DNA from: a virus | IMG/VR virus record: IMGVR_UViG_3300036780_000209 | Location: 62,001-126,000 of that record | Reading direction: 5' to 3' (one strand) | DNA length: 64,000 nucleotides | Shown here: positions 24,655 through 32,335 of the stretch, one piece after another | How positions within the stretch are numbered: the first letter of the stretch is position 1 | Layout of the letters: each line of letters opens with the position of its first letter | Notes under the pieces: model-generated | What the model saw: the letters and a program-made list of their open reading frames with translations, nothing else | Told to the model about the DNA's origin: nothing | Database searches by the model: none | Made by a program: the position numbers and the translations under genes

Positions 24655-26513
24655 TAATCAAATGTCCCGTCTTCGAGATCCTGCGTGACCACGTAGGATT
24701 CTGCCACATGCGACTCGCGAATATCCATGAGCCGCTTTTCCGAAATAGCCTCCCAGGTGACCCGCGCATTTCCGGTGATCGTGATCCGCTGCTCCGGCGG
24801 CGTGACCGAGCCCCCTGCGGCAAGGGTCCCCTGAGCGATCAGCGCAGCCGATGCTGCGGCCGTCGCGAAGGCCGAGGCGGCCAGGGTGCCCGTGCCGGAC
24901 AGGTGCACCGCGACGGAGTCGATCGCCGAGGCGGTGAGGGTCCCGGTACCGGACAATGCGGCGGCACCCAGCCTGGTGACCGTTCCGGCAGCCGTCATCG
25001 TGGCAGCGGCCGACAGGGCGGCGGCGGCCGTCTCCGTCACCAGGGCACCGGCTGCCAGCGTTCCCGTGCCGCTCAGGGCCGCCGATGCCAGGACCGTGCG
25101 GACGGCCGTGACGGTGAGGGTCCCGGTGCCGCTGAGCGCCGCCGACGTGACCTCGGTCACCACGGCGCTGAGCGTCAGGGTACCGGTGCCGCTGAGGGCA
25201 GCCGAGGCCTGCCAGGTGATCTTCGCCACCGGCACCTGGAAGATCCGCTGCCGTCGGCGCGGGGATGCGAACCGGCGCAGCGGGGGCGCGGCGGCCTGCC
25301 GGGTCCACAGCGGGAACTGAGCGCCCTGGTTCGCCTGGGGACGCACCGGGACGGCCGTCCTGGCGCGAGCTGCGCGCTTGCCGAGCTGGAACGCCTGGCG
25401 GAGGCGCTGCGGCTCGTACTGCAGGTTGAGCGGGAACCCCTGGGCTCCCTGCGGGGGGACCGGGAGGAAGACCCGGCCGCGCCGCGTGAACAGGATGCCC
25501 GGCCGCCTGAACGGCGAGCGTCGCGTGAATAGAGGGAAGGCCGTGCCCTGGCCGGCCTGCGGGAAAGGCGGCCCGAAAACCCGGGTGCGGCGGATGTAGG
25601 GAACCGCCACCCGCTGCCTGGCGCTGCGCCGGATGAAGGCCGGGAAGGACCGCGCCTGCTGGCCCTGGCCCCACGGAGGCTGGGCGAACCGGGTGCGGAT
25701 GATGGCCTTCGGCCACTGCGGCTGCCTGCGGCGGAAGTTCTGGCGAGCCGCGATGCGCCCTTCTGGAAGAGGCCCCTGCCCGGGCGGCGCGATGAAGTAG
25801 CGCCCCCTGCGCAGCCGGGGGGCGAGCCGCCGGGCACCAGCCGAGCGGAAGGCTCCCCAGGAGACGGGATTGGCGACGGCCAGGCCGAGAAGCAGAGCCG
25901 CGCTGAACTGGTTCTGGCTAGTGGTGCCGGCTGCCGTGTGGGGTCCGGTCGCGGCGGCGACCTTGTCTCCCAGCATGATGCCGACGTTGTTCCCGCTGGC
26001 GGTGCCCGTGCTCTGGGCGACCCTGGAGGCGAAGCCGGCGGCCACCGTCATGACCGGGGTGCCGCCCCCGGACGGATCCTGTACCGACCCGAACCACAGG
26101 AGCTGAGAGTTCGGGTACAGCGTCTGCATGGTCTGCGGGGTGACTGACCCGGAGATCCCGTTGACCTGACCGCTGTACGCCTGGTCATCGAACAGGATGA
26201 TCTGGTCCACGTTCCCGTAGGAGCAGATCACCAGGCCCGCGTTGGTGACCCCGGAGGAGCTGACTGCGTACGTGGACGGCTCGGAGCCGTTGTCGAGCTT
26301 CCACAGGAGCTGGGCGGACATGCCGCTGCCCGAGGCGGGGGCAACGGCGTTGAAGCCCGGGGCGGACCAGGTAATCCCGTTATCCGGAGACGTGTTCCAG
26401 ATGAGGATGAGGTCGCTCTCAAGCGACCCGGCCGGGTGCCCGGCAGTGAGCGACGTGCCAGGTGCCGAGGCGACGACGGCAGCCGACCCCGAGCGGAGAA
26501 TGGGGTTGCCCAA
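24654..26513 (-). CDS. Minor tail-type virion protein with Arg-rich middle and SGTGTLT repeats
   Basis: The 619-residue protein has three parts. The first 220 residues are a beta-rich, Ser/Thr/Gly-rich domain. The middle (about 220-430) is very rich in Arg, Pro and aromatics, with recurring units like RRTRVFGPPFPQAGQ and RRGRVFLPVPPQGAQ. The C-terminal 170 residues hold about seven imperfect 20-residue repeats (SAALSGTGTLTLSAVVTEVT and relatives), then a short final domain. Such Ser-Gly-Thr repeats occur in actinophage tail and capsid decoration proteins. The gene lies at the end of the structural block. Exact virion location is unknown. Confidence 0.6.
   Translation of the reverse strand: MGNPILRSGSAAVVASAPGTSLTAGHPAGSLESDLILIWNTSPDNGITWSAPGFNAVAPASGSGMSAQLLWKLDNGSEPSTYAVSSSGVTNAGLVICSYGNVDQIILFDDQAYSGQVNGISGSVTPQTMQTLYPNSQLLWFGSVQDPSGGGTPVMTVAAGFASRVAQSTGTASGNNVGIMLGDKVAAATGPHTAAGTTSQNQFSAALLLGLAVANPVSWGAFRSAGARRLAPRLRRGRYFIAPPGQGPLPEGRIAARQNFRRRQPQWPKAIIRTRFAQPPWGQGQQARSFPAFIRRSARQRVAVPYIRRTRVFGPPFPQAGQGTAFPLFTRRSPFRRPGILFTRRGRVFLPVPPQGAQGFPLNLQYEPQRLRQAFQLGKRAARARTAVPVRPQANQGAQFPLWTRQAAAPPLRRFASPRRRQRIFQVPVAKITWQASAALSGTGTLTLSAVVTEVTSAALSGTGTLTVTAVRTVLASAALSGTGTLAAGALVTETAAAALSAAATMTAAGTVTRLGAAALSGTGTLTASAIDSVAVHLSGTGTLAASAFATAAASAALIAQGTLAAGGSVTPPEQRITITGNARVTWEAISEKRLMDIRESHVAESYVVTQDLEDGTFD
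24800..25215 (-). repeat. Tandem 20-residue (about 60-bp) coding repeats
   Basis: About seven degenerate copies of a unit encoding SAALSGTGTLTxSAVVTxVx. Related units occur once or twice in the proteins at 27483-28307 and 35356-39864. Confidence 0.6.
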
Positions 26514-26550
26514 TTCAGTGACCTCCGCTCGTTACCCCGGCTCCTGTCCC

Positions 26551-26609
26551 TTCCCGGGCCTGCCCGGGAATGCGGAAGCCCCGCGCCTGCCCGTACCAGG
26601 CGCGGGGCT
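26551..26609 (-). terminator. Double hairpin terminator upstream of the repeat protein
   Basis: AGCCCCGCGCCTG (26577-26589) and CAGGCGCGGGGCT (26597-26609) form a perfect 13-bp stem with a 7-base loop. A second stem, TTCCCGGG (26551-26558) with CCCGGGAA (26563-26570), lies next to it. Together they follow the stop at 26639 on the minus strand. No long U-run is present. The 125-base gap holds no gene. Confidence 0.6.
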
Positions 26610-26638
26610 CCGAAGGTGAGCGGCCCGAGGGCCTCAGC

Positions 26639-27145
26639 TCACTCTTCCCAGCCGACCGTCAGGGTGTACAGGTGAGCGGTGGGCAGTGCGTTGCCGATAT
26701 TGAAGAAGGCGATTCCGTTGGCGTTGGATGCGGCTGAGGGGATCAGCAGCTCCTCCAGAAGCTCATACGGAAGGTCAACCGCCGCCTGGGTGTTGAAGCT
26801 GACCTCGTACAGGTACGGGGCCGTCCAGGTGGCGGTGGGGACGGTGGACCAGGCGGTGTCCAGGCCCGCAGCCGAGGCTGCGGCAGACGTGCCGGGGTCC
26901 AGGGGCTTGCCGGTGCTGGTGCCGGTGGAGGTACCGCGAGCCGTAGTGCGGACCATGCCGACAGTCACCTGCTGGGAGGTCGGGGCACCGGTACCGGCCC
27001 GCACGCCGAGGGTCACCCGGCGGAGCTTGACGGTAAGGGAGGTACTCCCGGCCAGTGCGCCGAAGAGGGCGTTCGCGGTAGCGCCGGAAGGCGCGGTCGC
27101 GTTCAGCGCGGTAGCTGACTCGACGGTGGCGTAGTAGCGGGCCAA
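26639..27145 (-). CDS. Small beta-rich virion protein
   Basis: The 168-residue protein is rich in Ala, Thr, Ser and Gly with alternating hydrophobic strands (LTVKLRRVTLGVRAGTGAP, LYEVSFNTQAAVDLPYEL), typical of phage decoration or minor tail proteins. The start is TTG at 27143-27145, with AGGAG about 7 bases upstream. It is flanked on the left by the double terminator and on the right by the plus-strand zinc-ribbon gene. Function by style and context only. Confidence 0.55.
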   Translation of the reverse strand: MARYYATVESATALNATAPSGATANALFGALAGSTSLTVKLRRVTLGVRAGTGAPTSQQVTVGMVRTTARGTSTGTSTGKPLDPGTSAAASAAGLDTAWSTVPTATWTAPYLYEVSFNTQAAVDLPYELLEELLIPSAASNANGIAFFNIGNALPTAHLYTLTVGWEE

Positions 27146-27195
27146 GGCCGTGCTCCTGACTGAAAGGAAACTGCTGTCACTGGTTCCCCGCCTGC

Positions 27196-27224
27196 TGGCA
27201 CCCCCCGACAGTGAGGCGTAATAT
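27196..27224 (+). promoter_or_regulatory. Candidate leaderless promoter for the zinc-ribbon gene
   Basis: TAATAT at 27219-27224 is preceded after 17 bases by TGGCAC (27196-27201), a weak -35. The -10 lies 7 bases before the ATG, which would make the transcript leaderless. This fits the absence of a Shine-Dalgarno sequence. Confidence 0.4.
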
Positions 27225-27231
27225 CTCTCTC

Positions 27232-27519
27232 ATGCTGGTATCCGGGGCATCTGCCGCCCTGCGGGCCGCCGCGTTCGTCAGCGCCGCACGCCGCACCAGC
27301 TACTTCCCCCGCTGCTCGCACGGGCACGTGCTGAGCCCGGCCAACGTGTACGTGACCCCGGGAGGACGCGCCCAGTGCCGGGCCTGCCGCCGGGGGAGCG
27401 TGCGGAGATGGGAGAGGGCGCACCCGGAAGACGCCCGGGAGCAGAAGGCCGCCCGGCAGCGCGAGCGCCGGGCGGCCTTGCGTCAGAGCACGGAAGTCGA
27501 GCAGGTGGCCAGGATCTGA
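27232..27519 (+). CDS. Small zinc-ribbon, HNH-related-looking protein
   Basis: The 95-residue protein lies on the plus strand within the minus-strand structural block. It has C-x-x-G-H (CSHGHVLSPANVYV) and then C-R-x-C (AQCRACRRGSVRRW), forming a likely zinc ribbon, followed by an Arg/Glu-rich helix. This pattern is common in short actinophage proteins related to the zinc part of HNH endonucleases, but no nuclease motif is seen. ATG at 27232 was preferred because a -10-like box lies 7 bases upstream; an in-frame start at 27211 is possible. Its 3' end overlaps the convergent gene by 37 bases. Confidence 0.6.
   Translation: MLVSGASAALRAAAFVSAARRTSYFPRCSHGHVLSPANVYVTPGGRAQCRACRRGSVRRWERAHPEDAREQKAARQRERRAALRQSTEVEQVARI
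27445..27479 (-). terminator. Terminator hairpin embedded in the plus-strand zinc-ribbon gene
   Basis: AAGGCCGCCCGGC (27445-27457) and GCCGGGCGGCCTT (27467-27479) form a perfect 13-bp stem three bases past the stop of the minus-strand gene at 27483. The same bases encode the Arg/Ala-rich tail of the plus-strand protein. Confidence 0.6.
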
Positions 27520-28307
27520 GCCTTGCTCAGGGTGTAGGTCGTGTCGGCAAAGCCGTAGTTCGTGGTACCCGAGGCGGCGTTCGTGCCGGTGCCCAGGTTG
27601 CACTCGGCCTGCTCGGCCAGGGTGTACCCGGACAGCACCAGGCTCGTGTCCGCCGGGACGTAGCTCAGGCCGGTCCACAGGGCGGTATCCGAGACGAACA
27701 CCGCCATCGAGCCCGTGCCGCTGAACGCGACCGCCGCGCTGGCGGTGTTCACGGCCGAAGCGGTCAGGGTTGCCGTGGCGGACAGCAGCGGGCTCGTGGG
27801 CCTGAGGATGCCGCCGCCGCTGATGAACACCCGGGTGCGGTCGCGCAGCACCCGGTGGTAGGCGGCAGCGTACCGGCGCTCGGCCTTGAAGGCCGGGGTG
27901 CCGAAGATCACGCCGCCGGGCACCGGGGGCAGCGGGGCGGCGAACGCCTGGTGGAACGCCTTCGAGCGCTGGACGAGACGGCGAACGTACGTGCTTCCCA
28001 GGCGGCGGCTCACGAAGAGCGCCCCGGTGGTGACCTGGTTGCCCGGGAGCTTCGGCGGCTGCCATCCCTGGGGCGGGAAGAACTTCGCCCGGATACGGGC
28101 CTGGCGCAGGTAGTGAACCGGGTAGCGCCGGTTGGCCTCGAAGGAGGGACCGCCGAAGGAGACCCCGCCGGGACCTGGGGCAGCCGGGGAGACCGGAGGA
28201 GCCGCGAAGATCCGCTGCCGGGACGCGGTTACCCTGTTGCGCTCGGTAGCCGGGTACCGGGCGCTCAGGTTCCTCCTGGCCGCCCCGTTGATGTCCGCTG
28301 TCGCCAT
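27483..28307 (-). CDS. Minor virion protein with Arg-rich region and SGTG-type repeat
   Basis: The 274-residue protein starts with an Arg/Pro-rich region of recurring units (RRNLSARYPATERNRVTAS; EANRRYPVHYLRQARIRAKF; RRYAAAYHRVLRDRTRVF), then a short beta repeat (LLSATATLTASAVNTASA, then FSGTGSMAVF) and a C-terminal domain containing WTGLSYVPADTSLVLSGYTL. The layout is like a shorter version of the 619-residue protein at 24654-26513, suggesting duplication or a shared ancestor. It is probably a tail or capsid accessory protein. It begins with ATG; a hairpin terminator follows its stop. Confidence 0.55.
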   Translation of the reverse strand: MATADINGAARRNLSARYPATERNRVTASRQRIFAAPPVSPAAPGPGGVSFGGPSFEANRRYPVHYLRQARIRAKFFPPQGWQPPKLPGNQVTTGALFVSRRLGSTYVRRLVQRSKAFHQAFAAPLPPVPGGVIFGTPAFKAERRYAAAYHRVLRDRTRVFISGGGILRPTSPLLSATATLTASAVNTASAAVAFSGTGSMAVFVSDTALWTGLSYVPADTSLVLSGYTLAEQAECNLGTGTNAASGTTNYGFADTTYTLSKAQILATCSTSVL

Positions 28308-28336
28308 GATGGCCGCCCTAGGTCAGAGGACCGGGA

Positions 28337-28735
28337 TCAGGCCAGGGCCAGCGTCAGCGATGCACTGCCGATGGTGAAGGTGTCTCCCGAGTTGACGGTC
28401 TTGTTCGAGGTCAGCGCGCCCTGCCACTTGCGGGCCGGGGAGCCGGTGCTGTCCCATAGCTCGATGCCCACGATGGTGCAGGCGGGCATGTTCGTGACCG
28501 TGACAGCCGAGTTGCTGGCGATCGAGCCGGCGGAAGCACTCGCGAACGTCACAGTGGGCGCTCCGGTGCCCGAGGTATAGCCTCCGCCCGTGGTCAGCTC
28601 AGTGCCGTTCGCGGTCGCTGACCCGTTCACGGTCATCAGGCGAACGTGAATAGGTCCGGTAGTAGCCGTGAAAGATCCCTGGCCCGTGGATCCGGCCAGG
28701 ATGTTGTTCGCGTGGGTCTGGTCGAAATTAGCCAT
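28337..28735 (-). CDS. Small beta-rich virion protein
   Basis: The 132-residue protein is rich in Thr, Ser, Gly and Ala and reads as a beta sandwich (GPIHVRLMTVNGSATANG; TVTNMPACTIVGIELWDS). Such proteins at this position are usually tail or head decoration proteins. ATG overlaps the end of the previous gene by 8 bases. No specific family is recognised. Confidence 0.55.
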   Translation of the reverse strand: MANFDQTHANNILAGSTGQGSFTATTGPIHVRLMTVNGSATANGTELTTGGGYTSGTGAPTVTFASASAGSIASNSAVTVTNMPACTIVGIELWDSTGSPARKWQGALTSNKTVNSGDTFTIGSASLTLALA

Positions 28736-28961
28736 CGCCGCCAGGTCCTCCGGTCAGGAAGCCGATGAGTGCCTCGCCGCGACGATCCCCGGCGCTGGCC
28801 AGGATCGAGTCGCAGCTTCCGTCGGGGCAGCCCGCCGAAGAGCAGCAGTCCATGTGCCGTACCAGGGTGACTCCCCCGTCTTCCGTCATGACGGAATGGC
28901 GCGGGTGATCGTCCGACTGGCCGCAGGCATCGCAGTCGCGCACGGCACGGGTTTCGCTCAT
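28728..28961 (-). CDS. Small cysteine-rich protein, 77 aa
   Basis: The protein starts at ATG 28959-28961, with GAGGCC upstream. It has several metal-ligand-like residues: CDACGQSDDHPRH near the N-terminus and HMDCCSSAGCPDGSC in the centre. A zinc-binding fold is likely. It sits between the GH25 endolysin and a small virion protein. Small treble-clef-like proteins at this position are common in actinophages and have no known role. Confidence 0.6.
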   Translation of the reverse strand: MSETRAVRDCDACGQSDDHPRHSVMTEDGGVTLVRHMDCCSSAGCPDGSCDSILASAGDRRGEALIGFLTGGPGGDG

Positions 28962-29013
28962 GGTCGGGCCTCCTCTTTCCTTCTCCGGCGGGCGGCGTGC
29001 GGCGACAGCCCGG

Positions 29014-29991
29014 TTACCAGTTGACGAGCCGGGCGCTGGCCCCGGCAGAAGCGACCTTGTCAGCGCGCTCGACGGTGATTGCCTGGCAGTCGGCGACGTT
29101 GACCACCGCGACCTGGCCGCGCCGCATCGGGTGCGCCGAGACAGCGCCCTTGCCGTCATGCCACTTCGTGAGCTTGATCACTGCTCCGTCGCCCCCGGCC
29201 AGGGACAGCGCTGCATGAGTGAAGGCGGCGGGTGCGTGGACGGCCGATGAGCCGGCCCACACCGGGCAGTGAACGGGGAGGTCCCCGGCCTTGACATTGA
29301 TCAGCACGTCATCGCTCCTGGACGAGGTTGCGGGAGGGGGAGGCGGGGCGGCCTTGACCAGGACGTGCCCGGCCAGGGCGGCAGCGGTGGACTGGAAGGC
29401 CGAGCAGTCCACCGGGCCGGCCACCCCGGGCACCTGGGCCTGGCTCGTGAACTGGAGCAGCAAGGGGGTCATCCCGCCGTACGGAGCCCACCAGGCAGAC
29501 GGAACGGACGCATACAGGGCCTGCGGGGTACCGCTCCCGGCGACGTACTCGCTGGCCCAGGTCCAGTCGAAGAAGGTGAGGTCGGCCGAGCCGGTGTACC
29601 AGTGCGGGGCATAGCCGCCGACAGGGTGGTGCGGGTAGTGCTCGCGGACCCGGGCAACTGCCTCCCGGGCCTGGGCGGTGGTGGGGCTGCCGTCAGCAGC
29701 GCGCTCCAGGTCGATCGCAATGCCGAAACCGGTCAGGTCCCCGGCATTAGCCGCGAACCAGTCGGCCTGCTCGGTGCCGGTGCCCGTGGCATCCATGAAG
29801 AAGTAAGCGAGCGGGATGAATCCGCTTGCCTTCGCCCGGGCCAGCAGGGCCGGCTTGGCGGCGGGCCAGTACGGGTTCGCGTACTTGGTGCCCTCGGTGA
29901 CCTTCTCGGCCCCGAATTCCGTGGACTCGTCCGTGACGGCCCAGTTGACATTGCCCTGGAAGCTGGATGCGTCAATCCCGAAGATGGTCAC
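29014..29991 (-). CDS. Endolysin, GH25 muramidase
   Basis: The 325-residue protein begins with a glycoside hydrolase 25 domain: FGIDASSFQG (D7) and the catalytic AIDLE strand (D94, E96), followed by WTWASEYV and WWAPYGGMTPLLLQFTSQ, typical of GH25. It should cleave the MurNAc-GlcNAc bond in peptidoglycan at lysis. After a proline-rich linker (KAAPPPPPATSSR) comes a C-terminal domain of about 95 residues (VKAGDLPVHCPVWAG) that may bind cell wall. No signal peptide is present, so release would need a holin. The start is GTG, with GGAAGC upstream. Downstream genes include a holin-like protein. Confidence 0.88.
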   Translation of the reverse strand: MTIFGIDASSFQGNVNWAVTDESTEFGAEKVTEGTKYANPYWPAAKPALLARAKASGFIPLAYFFMDATGTGTEQADWFAANAGDLTGFGIAIDLERAADGSPTTAQAREAVARVREHYPHHPVGGYAPHWYTGSADLTFFDWTWASEYVAGSGTPQALYASVPSAWWAPYGGMTPLLLQFTSQAQVPGVAGPVDCSAFQSTAAALAGHVLVKAAPPPPPATSSRSDDVLINVKAGDLPVHCPVWAGSSAVHAPAAFTHAALSLAGGDGAVIKLTKWHDGKGAVSAHPMRRGQVAVVNVADCQAITVERADKVASAGASARLVNW

Positions 29992-30015
29992 ATAGCTTCC
30001 GGGGAGAGTCCGGGG

Positions 30016-30363
30016 CTACGGCAGGATCAGGCCGCCCCTGGGGAGGGTGACCCGCTGCGGGGCCTGATCCGTCTTCTGGTTGGCCTCGACCTCAGCCCGG
30101 ACCTTCTCGTAGAGGGACCGGACCACCCGGTCCACGGCAGCCTGGGGAGCATAGGGATCCGGGACGTGATCGATGTGCGTGACGTGATCCCCCGGCGCGG
30201 ACTGCATGAACAGCGCGACGGCGTAGGTGGTGATCATCTCCTCGCCCATCGGCACCATCACCGGGATGATCTCGTGATCAATCTGATCCCGCTCGACGGC
30301 CAGGATCGGAAGGTTCTTTATGCCGTCCAGGACCTTTTGGTTGAACCTGTCCGCAAGCCTCAT
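30016..30363 (-). CDS. Hypothetical 115-aa protein in the helicase island
   Basis: The ATG overlaps the stop of the helicase by one base (TGATG). The protein is alpha/beta with a mildly amphipathic start (MRLADRFNQKVLDGIKNLPI) and a helical C-terminal part (DRVVRSLYEKVRAEVEANQK). No motif is recognised. Tight coupling to the SNF2-type helicase suggests it works with that protein. Confidence 0.6.
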   Translation of the reverse strand: MRLADRFNQKVLDGIKNLPILAVERDQIDHEIIPVMVPMGEEMITTYAVALFMQSAPGDHVTHIDHVPDPYAPQAAVDRVVRSLYEKVRAEVEANQKTDQAPQRVTLPRGGLILP

Positions 30364-31895
30364 CAGTTCCCCATTTTCCTGTTCTTCGCCATCGCGAACA
30401 TCACCCTGCGGTCCTGCCCGGTGACGAATCCGTCGGCGTCCACGTCGCCCAGCATATTATCCTGCTGGTCATTCCTCTCAAGCAGCTTGGGAATCGTCCT
30501 GGTCTGCTCGATGGTCTTATCCGTGACAAATGTCATGAACGTCAGCGGATTACCCTGGAGAATGCGATGGCCGCGCCCGGCCCTCTGCGTCCTGGTGGCA
30601 TTAGTGAAGGCGGCCTCGTACTCGATGATGTAATCCGCCTCGGGCACGTTGATGCCCCGGGCGGCGGTGTCCGAGGCGAGCAGCACGGCCGGTCCCGGGT
30701 ACTCGCGGAATGCCTTCACCGCCCGGTCCTGCTGGAGCCTGGTTAGCTGGCCATGGCAAGTAAAGACCTTCTGGGTGAGCCTGCGGGCCAGTACGGGCAG
30801 GACGGTCTGGCCGTAGAAGGTGAAGACGAGAGCCTTGTGCCCCTGCTGCTCGATCATGCCCAGGTGGTAGGCGAGCATCTCGGCCTTGGCGCTGGAGCAT
30901 GCTCGCAACTCGTCCTCCAGCTCCTGCGCCACCATGACTGCCAGTCCCGATCCGCCGCGCCTGCCTGCCTCGATGACGGCAAGAGGGTCACCCGCGAGCT
31001 GGCGGAGCAGCACGGCGAGGCCGGGCACGTTCACGTAGCCGTCCTCGTCCCAGGCCAGGTCCTCCAGCTTCCTGTAGATCGCGTACTGGTCGGCATGCAT
31101 CTGGCACCGGATGAACTTCTCCGCGAACGGCGGGAACTGGTCCCGTACGTCCGGGTCAGTCTTGCGCTTGCGCAGGGTCAGCGGATCGCATGCCTGCCGG
31201 AGCCACTCGATCCCCTCGGGATTGTAGACCGGATTATGATAGGCATTACGGTACAGGACGCAGTTCTTGTTGAACTCGTCAACGGAGGGCATTCTGTGCG
31301 GAGCAAGCACCCGCATTTCATTGAAAAATCCCTCGTAGGAGTTAGAGCCCACCGGAGTGGCCGTGAGCCCCAGGGTCCGGACGCCGGTGCCGCTGGCCTT
31401 GGCAATCTCCACGACAAACCGGCGATGGGCCTTGTAGTTCCTGGAGGACCGGTTAGACAGCTTGCTGATCTCGTCGTAGATGACCAGGAGCCGCTTTCCT
31501 GAGTAGGCCTGCAGGAAGGGTCCGGGCCGGAGTTTCAGGCTCGTCTCGAAGACGATGGCATCCGACTTCATCGTCTCGTACGTGGTGATGAGGACGAGCG
31601 GAATTCTTTCCAGGTGCTTTTTCCGGCTGGCCCCATGGTAGATGACCACGTCCTCAAAGCGCGTGAAGGAAGCGAAATCATCTTTCCATTCCGTGAGCTT
31701 ATTGGGCTCGCAGACGATGATGACGTAATCAGCTTCCCCGTCCTCGACCGCCAGGCTGGAGACGCCCAGGGCGGCCATGCTCTTCCCGACGCCGGTATCC
31801 CAGACGAGCATGGCCTGCTCCATCAGGTGAGCACGGGCAATGTGGTCGATCTGGAACGGGATCGCCTTCGGGGGGCAGAAGAGCGAGGCCGTCAC
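30363..31895 (-). CDS. SNF2-like superfamily 2 helicase
   Basis: The 510-residue protein has the SF2 motifs: Walker A near residue 38 (WDTGVGKSMAAL), motif Ia-like EPNKL, DEAH-type motif II (LVIYDEISKLS), motif III (LGLTATPVGS), and the C-terminal half with VFTFYGQT, LASDTAARGINVPEAD and QRAGRGHR (motif VI). SNF2-family translocases move along DNA without full unwinding. In phages they can help replication, recombination or counter host restriction. The start is GTG, overlapping the previous stop as GTGA. It lies in a two-to-three-gene unit with its own divergent promoter, placed inside the structural block, unlike the other replication genes. Confidence 0.85.
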   Translation of the reverse strand: MTASLFCPPKAIPFQIDHIARAHLMEQAMLVWDTGVGKSMAALGVSSLAVEDGEADYVIIVCEPNKLTEWKDDFASFTRFEDVVIYHGASRKKHLERIPLVLITTYETMKSDAIVFETSLKLRPGPFLQAYSGKRLLVIYDEISKLSNRSSRNYKAHRRFVVEIAKASGTGVRTLGLTATPVGSNSYEGFFNEMRVLAPHRMPSVDEFNKNCVLYRNAYHNPVYNPEGIEWLRQACDPLTLRKRKTDPDVRDQFPPFAEKFIRCQMHADQYAIYRKLEDLAWDEDGYVNVPGLAVLLRQLAGDPLAVIEAGRRGGSGLAVMVAQELEDELRACSSAKAEMLAYHLGMIEQQGHKALVFTFYGQTVLPVLARRLTQKVFTCHGQLTRLQQDRAVKAFREYPGPAVLLASDTAARGINVPEADYIIEYEAAFTNATRTQRAGRGHRILQGNPLTFMTFVTDKTIEQTRTIPKLLERNDQQDNMLGDVDADGFVTGQDRRVMFAMAKNRKMGN

Positions 31896-32215
31896 GCGGC
31901 TATCTCCGTGTCCTCGACCCCGACCATGAGCGTCATCCGGAACGGGGCCGGGCTGAGCGGGATGTCCCGGCTCGTCACCAGGTCCTCCCGGCAGAAGATG
32001 TCCGCAGAGGCCGCTGAGCGGCACGGTTCCCGGAGGTAGCCGCTGAGCATGATGCGCCCGTCGTCGGCCAGCACCTGCCGGGTGAGGGAGATAAGGTGCC
32101 TCCTGCAGCCATGGATGACGGCATACCACGGGCCGTCATCGTGAAGCAGGCGCTCCAGGAGGCGGGCTCGCGCCACGAGCTGAGAGATCCTCAGCTCCAG
32201 CTCCGCAGCGGACAT
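31892..32215 (-). CDS. Small hypothetical protein upstream of the SNF2-like helicase
   Basis: The 107-residue protein starts with ATG at 32215 and has a strong AGGAGGAG. The N-terminal half is helical (ELELRISQLVARARLLERLL); the rest contains two cysteines and VTSRDIPLSPAPFRMTLMVG. It is translationally coupled to the helicase and transcribed from the operator-containing region at 32241-32256. No family recognised. Confidence 0.6.
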   Translation of the reverse strand: MSAAELELRISQLVARARLLERLLHDDGPWYAVIHGCRRHLISLTRQVLADDGRIMLSGYLREPCRSAASADIFCREDLVTSRDIPLSPAPFRMTLMVGVEDTEIAA

Positions 32216-32240
32216 TTCTCCTCCTTCTAGCTGCGACGAG

Positions 32241-32256
32241 GTTACAGGGAAACCTG
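32241..32256 (-). promoter_or_regulatory. Operator-like repeat in the promoter region of the SNF2 helicase unit
   Basis: On the minus strand CAGGTTTCCCTG (32245-32256), a variant of CAAGGTTYCTTG, runs directly into TGTAAC (32241-32246), a possible -10. The -35 (GGGAGA) is poor. The ribosome binding site of the following gene is about 15 bases downstream. Confidence 0.5.
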
Positions 32257-32275
32257 CCTGGTGTCTCCCCTGCGC

Positions 32276-32304
32276 TTGTGCATTACAAGGTTCCTTGGTA
32301 AACT
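32276..32304 (+). promoter_or_regulatory. Promoter of the DinG-like helicase with operator-like repeat
   Basis: TTGTGC (32276-32281) and TAAACT (32299-32304) are 17 bases apart. The spacer contains CAAGGTTCCTTG (32286-32297), a perfect inverted repeat of CAAGG with a TT centre. It is divergent from the SNF2 unit's element, 20 to 40 bases away. Confidence 0.6.
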
Positions 32305-32335
32305 CATCTTAATGAACCGCCCGCGAGGAGGACAA

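Noticed and set aside
30305-30325. Additional copy of the CAAGGTTYCTTG-like element (AAGGTTCTTTATGC)
   Set aside because: It lies inside the coding sequence of the 115-aa gene, lacks the second half of the repeat, and has no promoter context.
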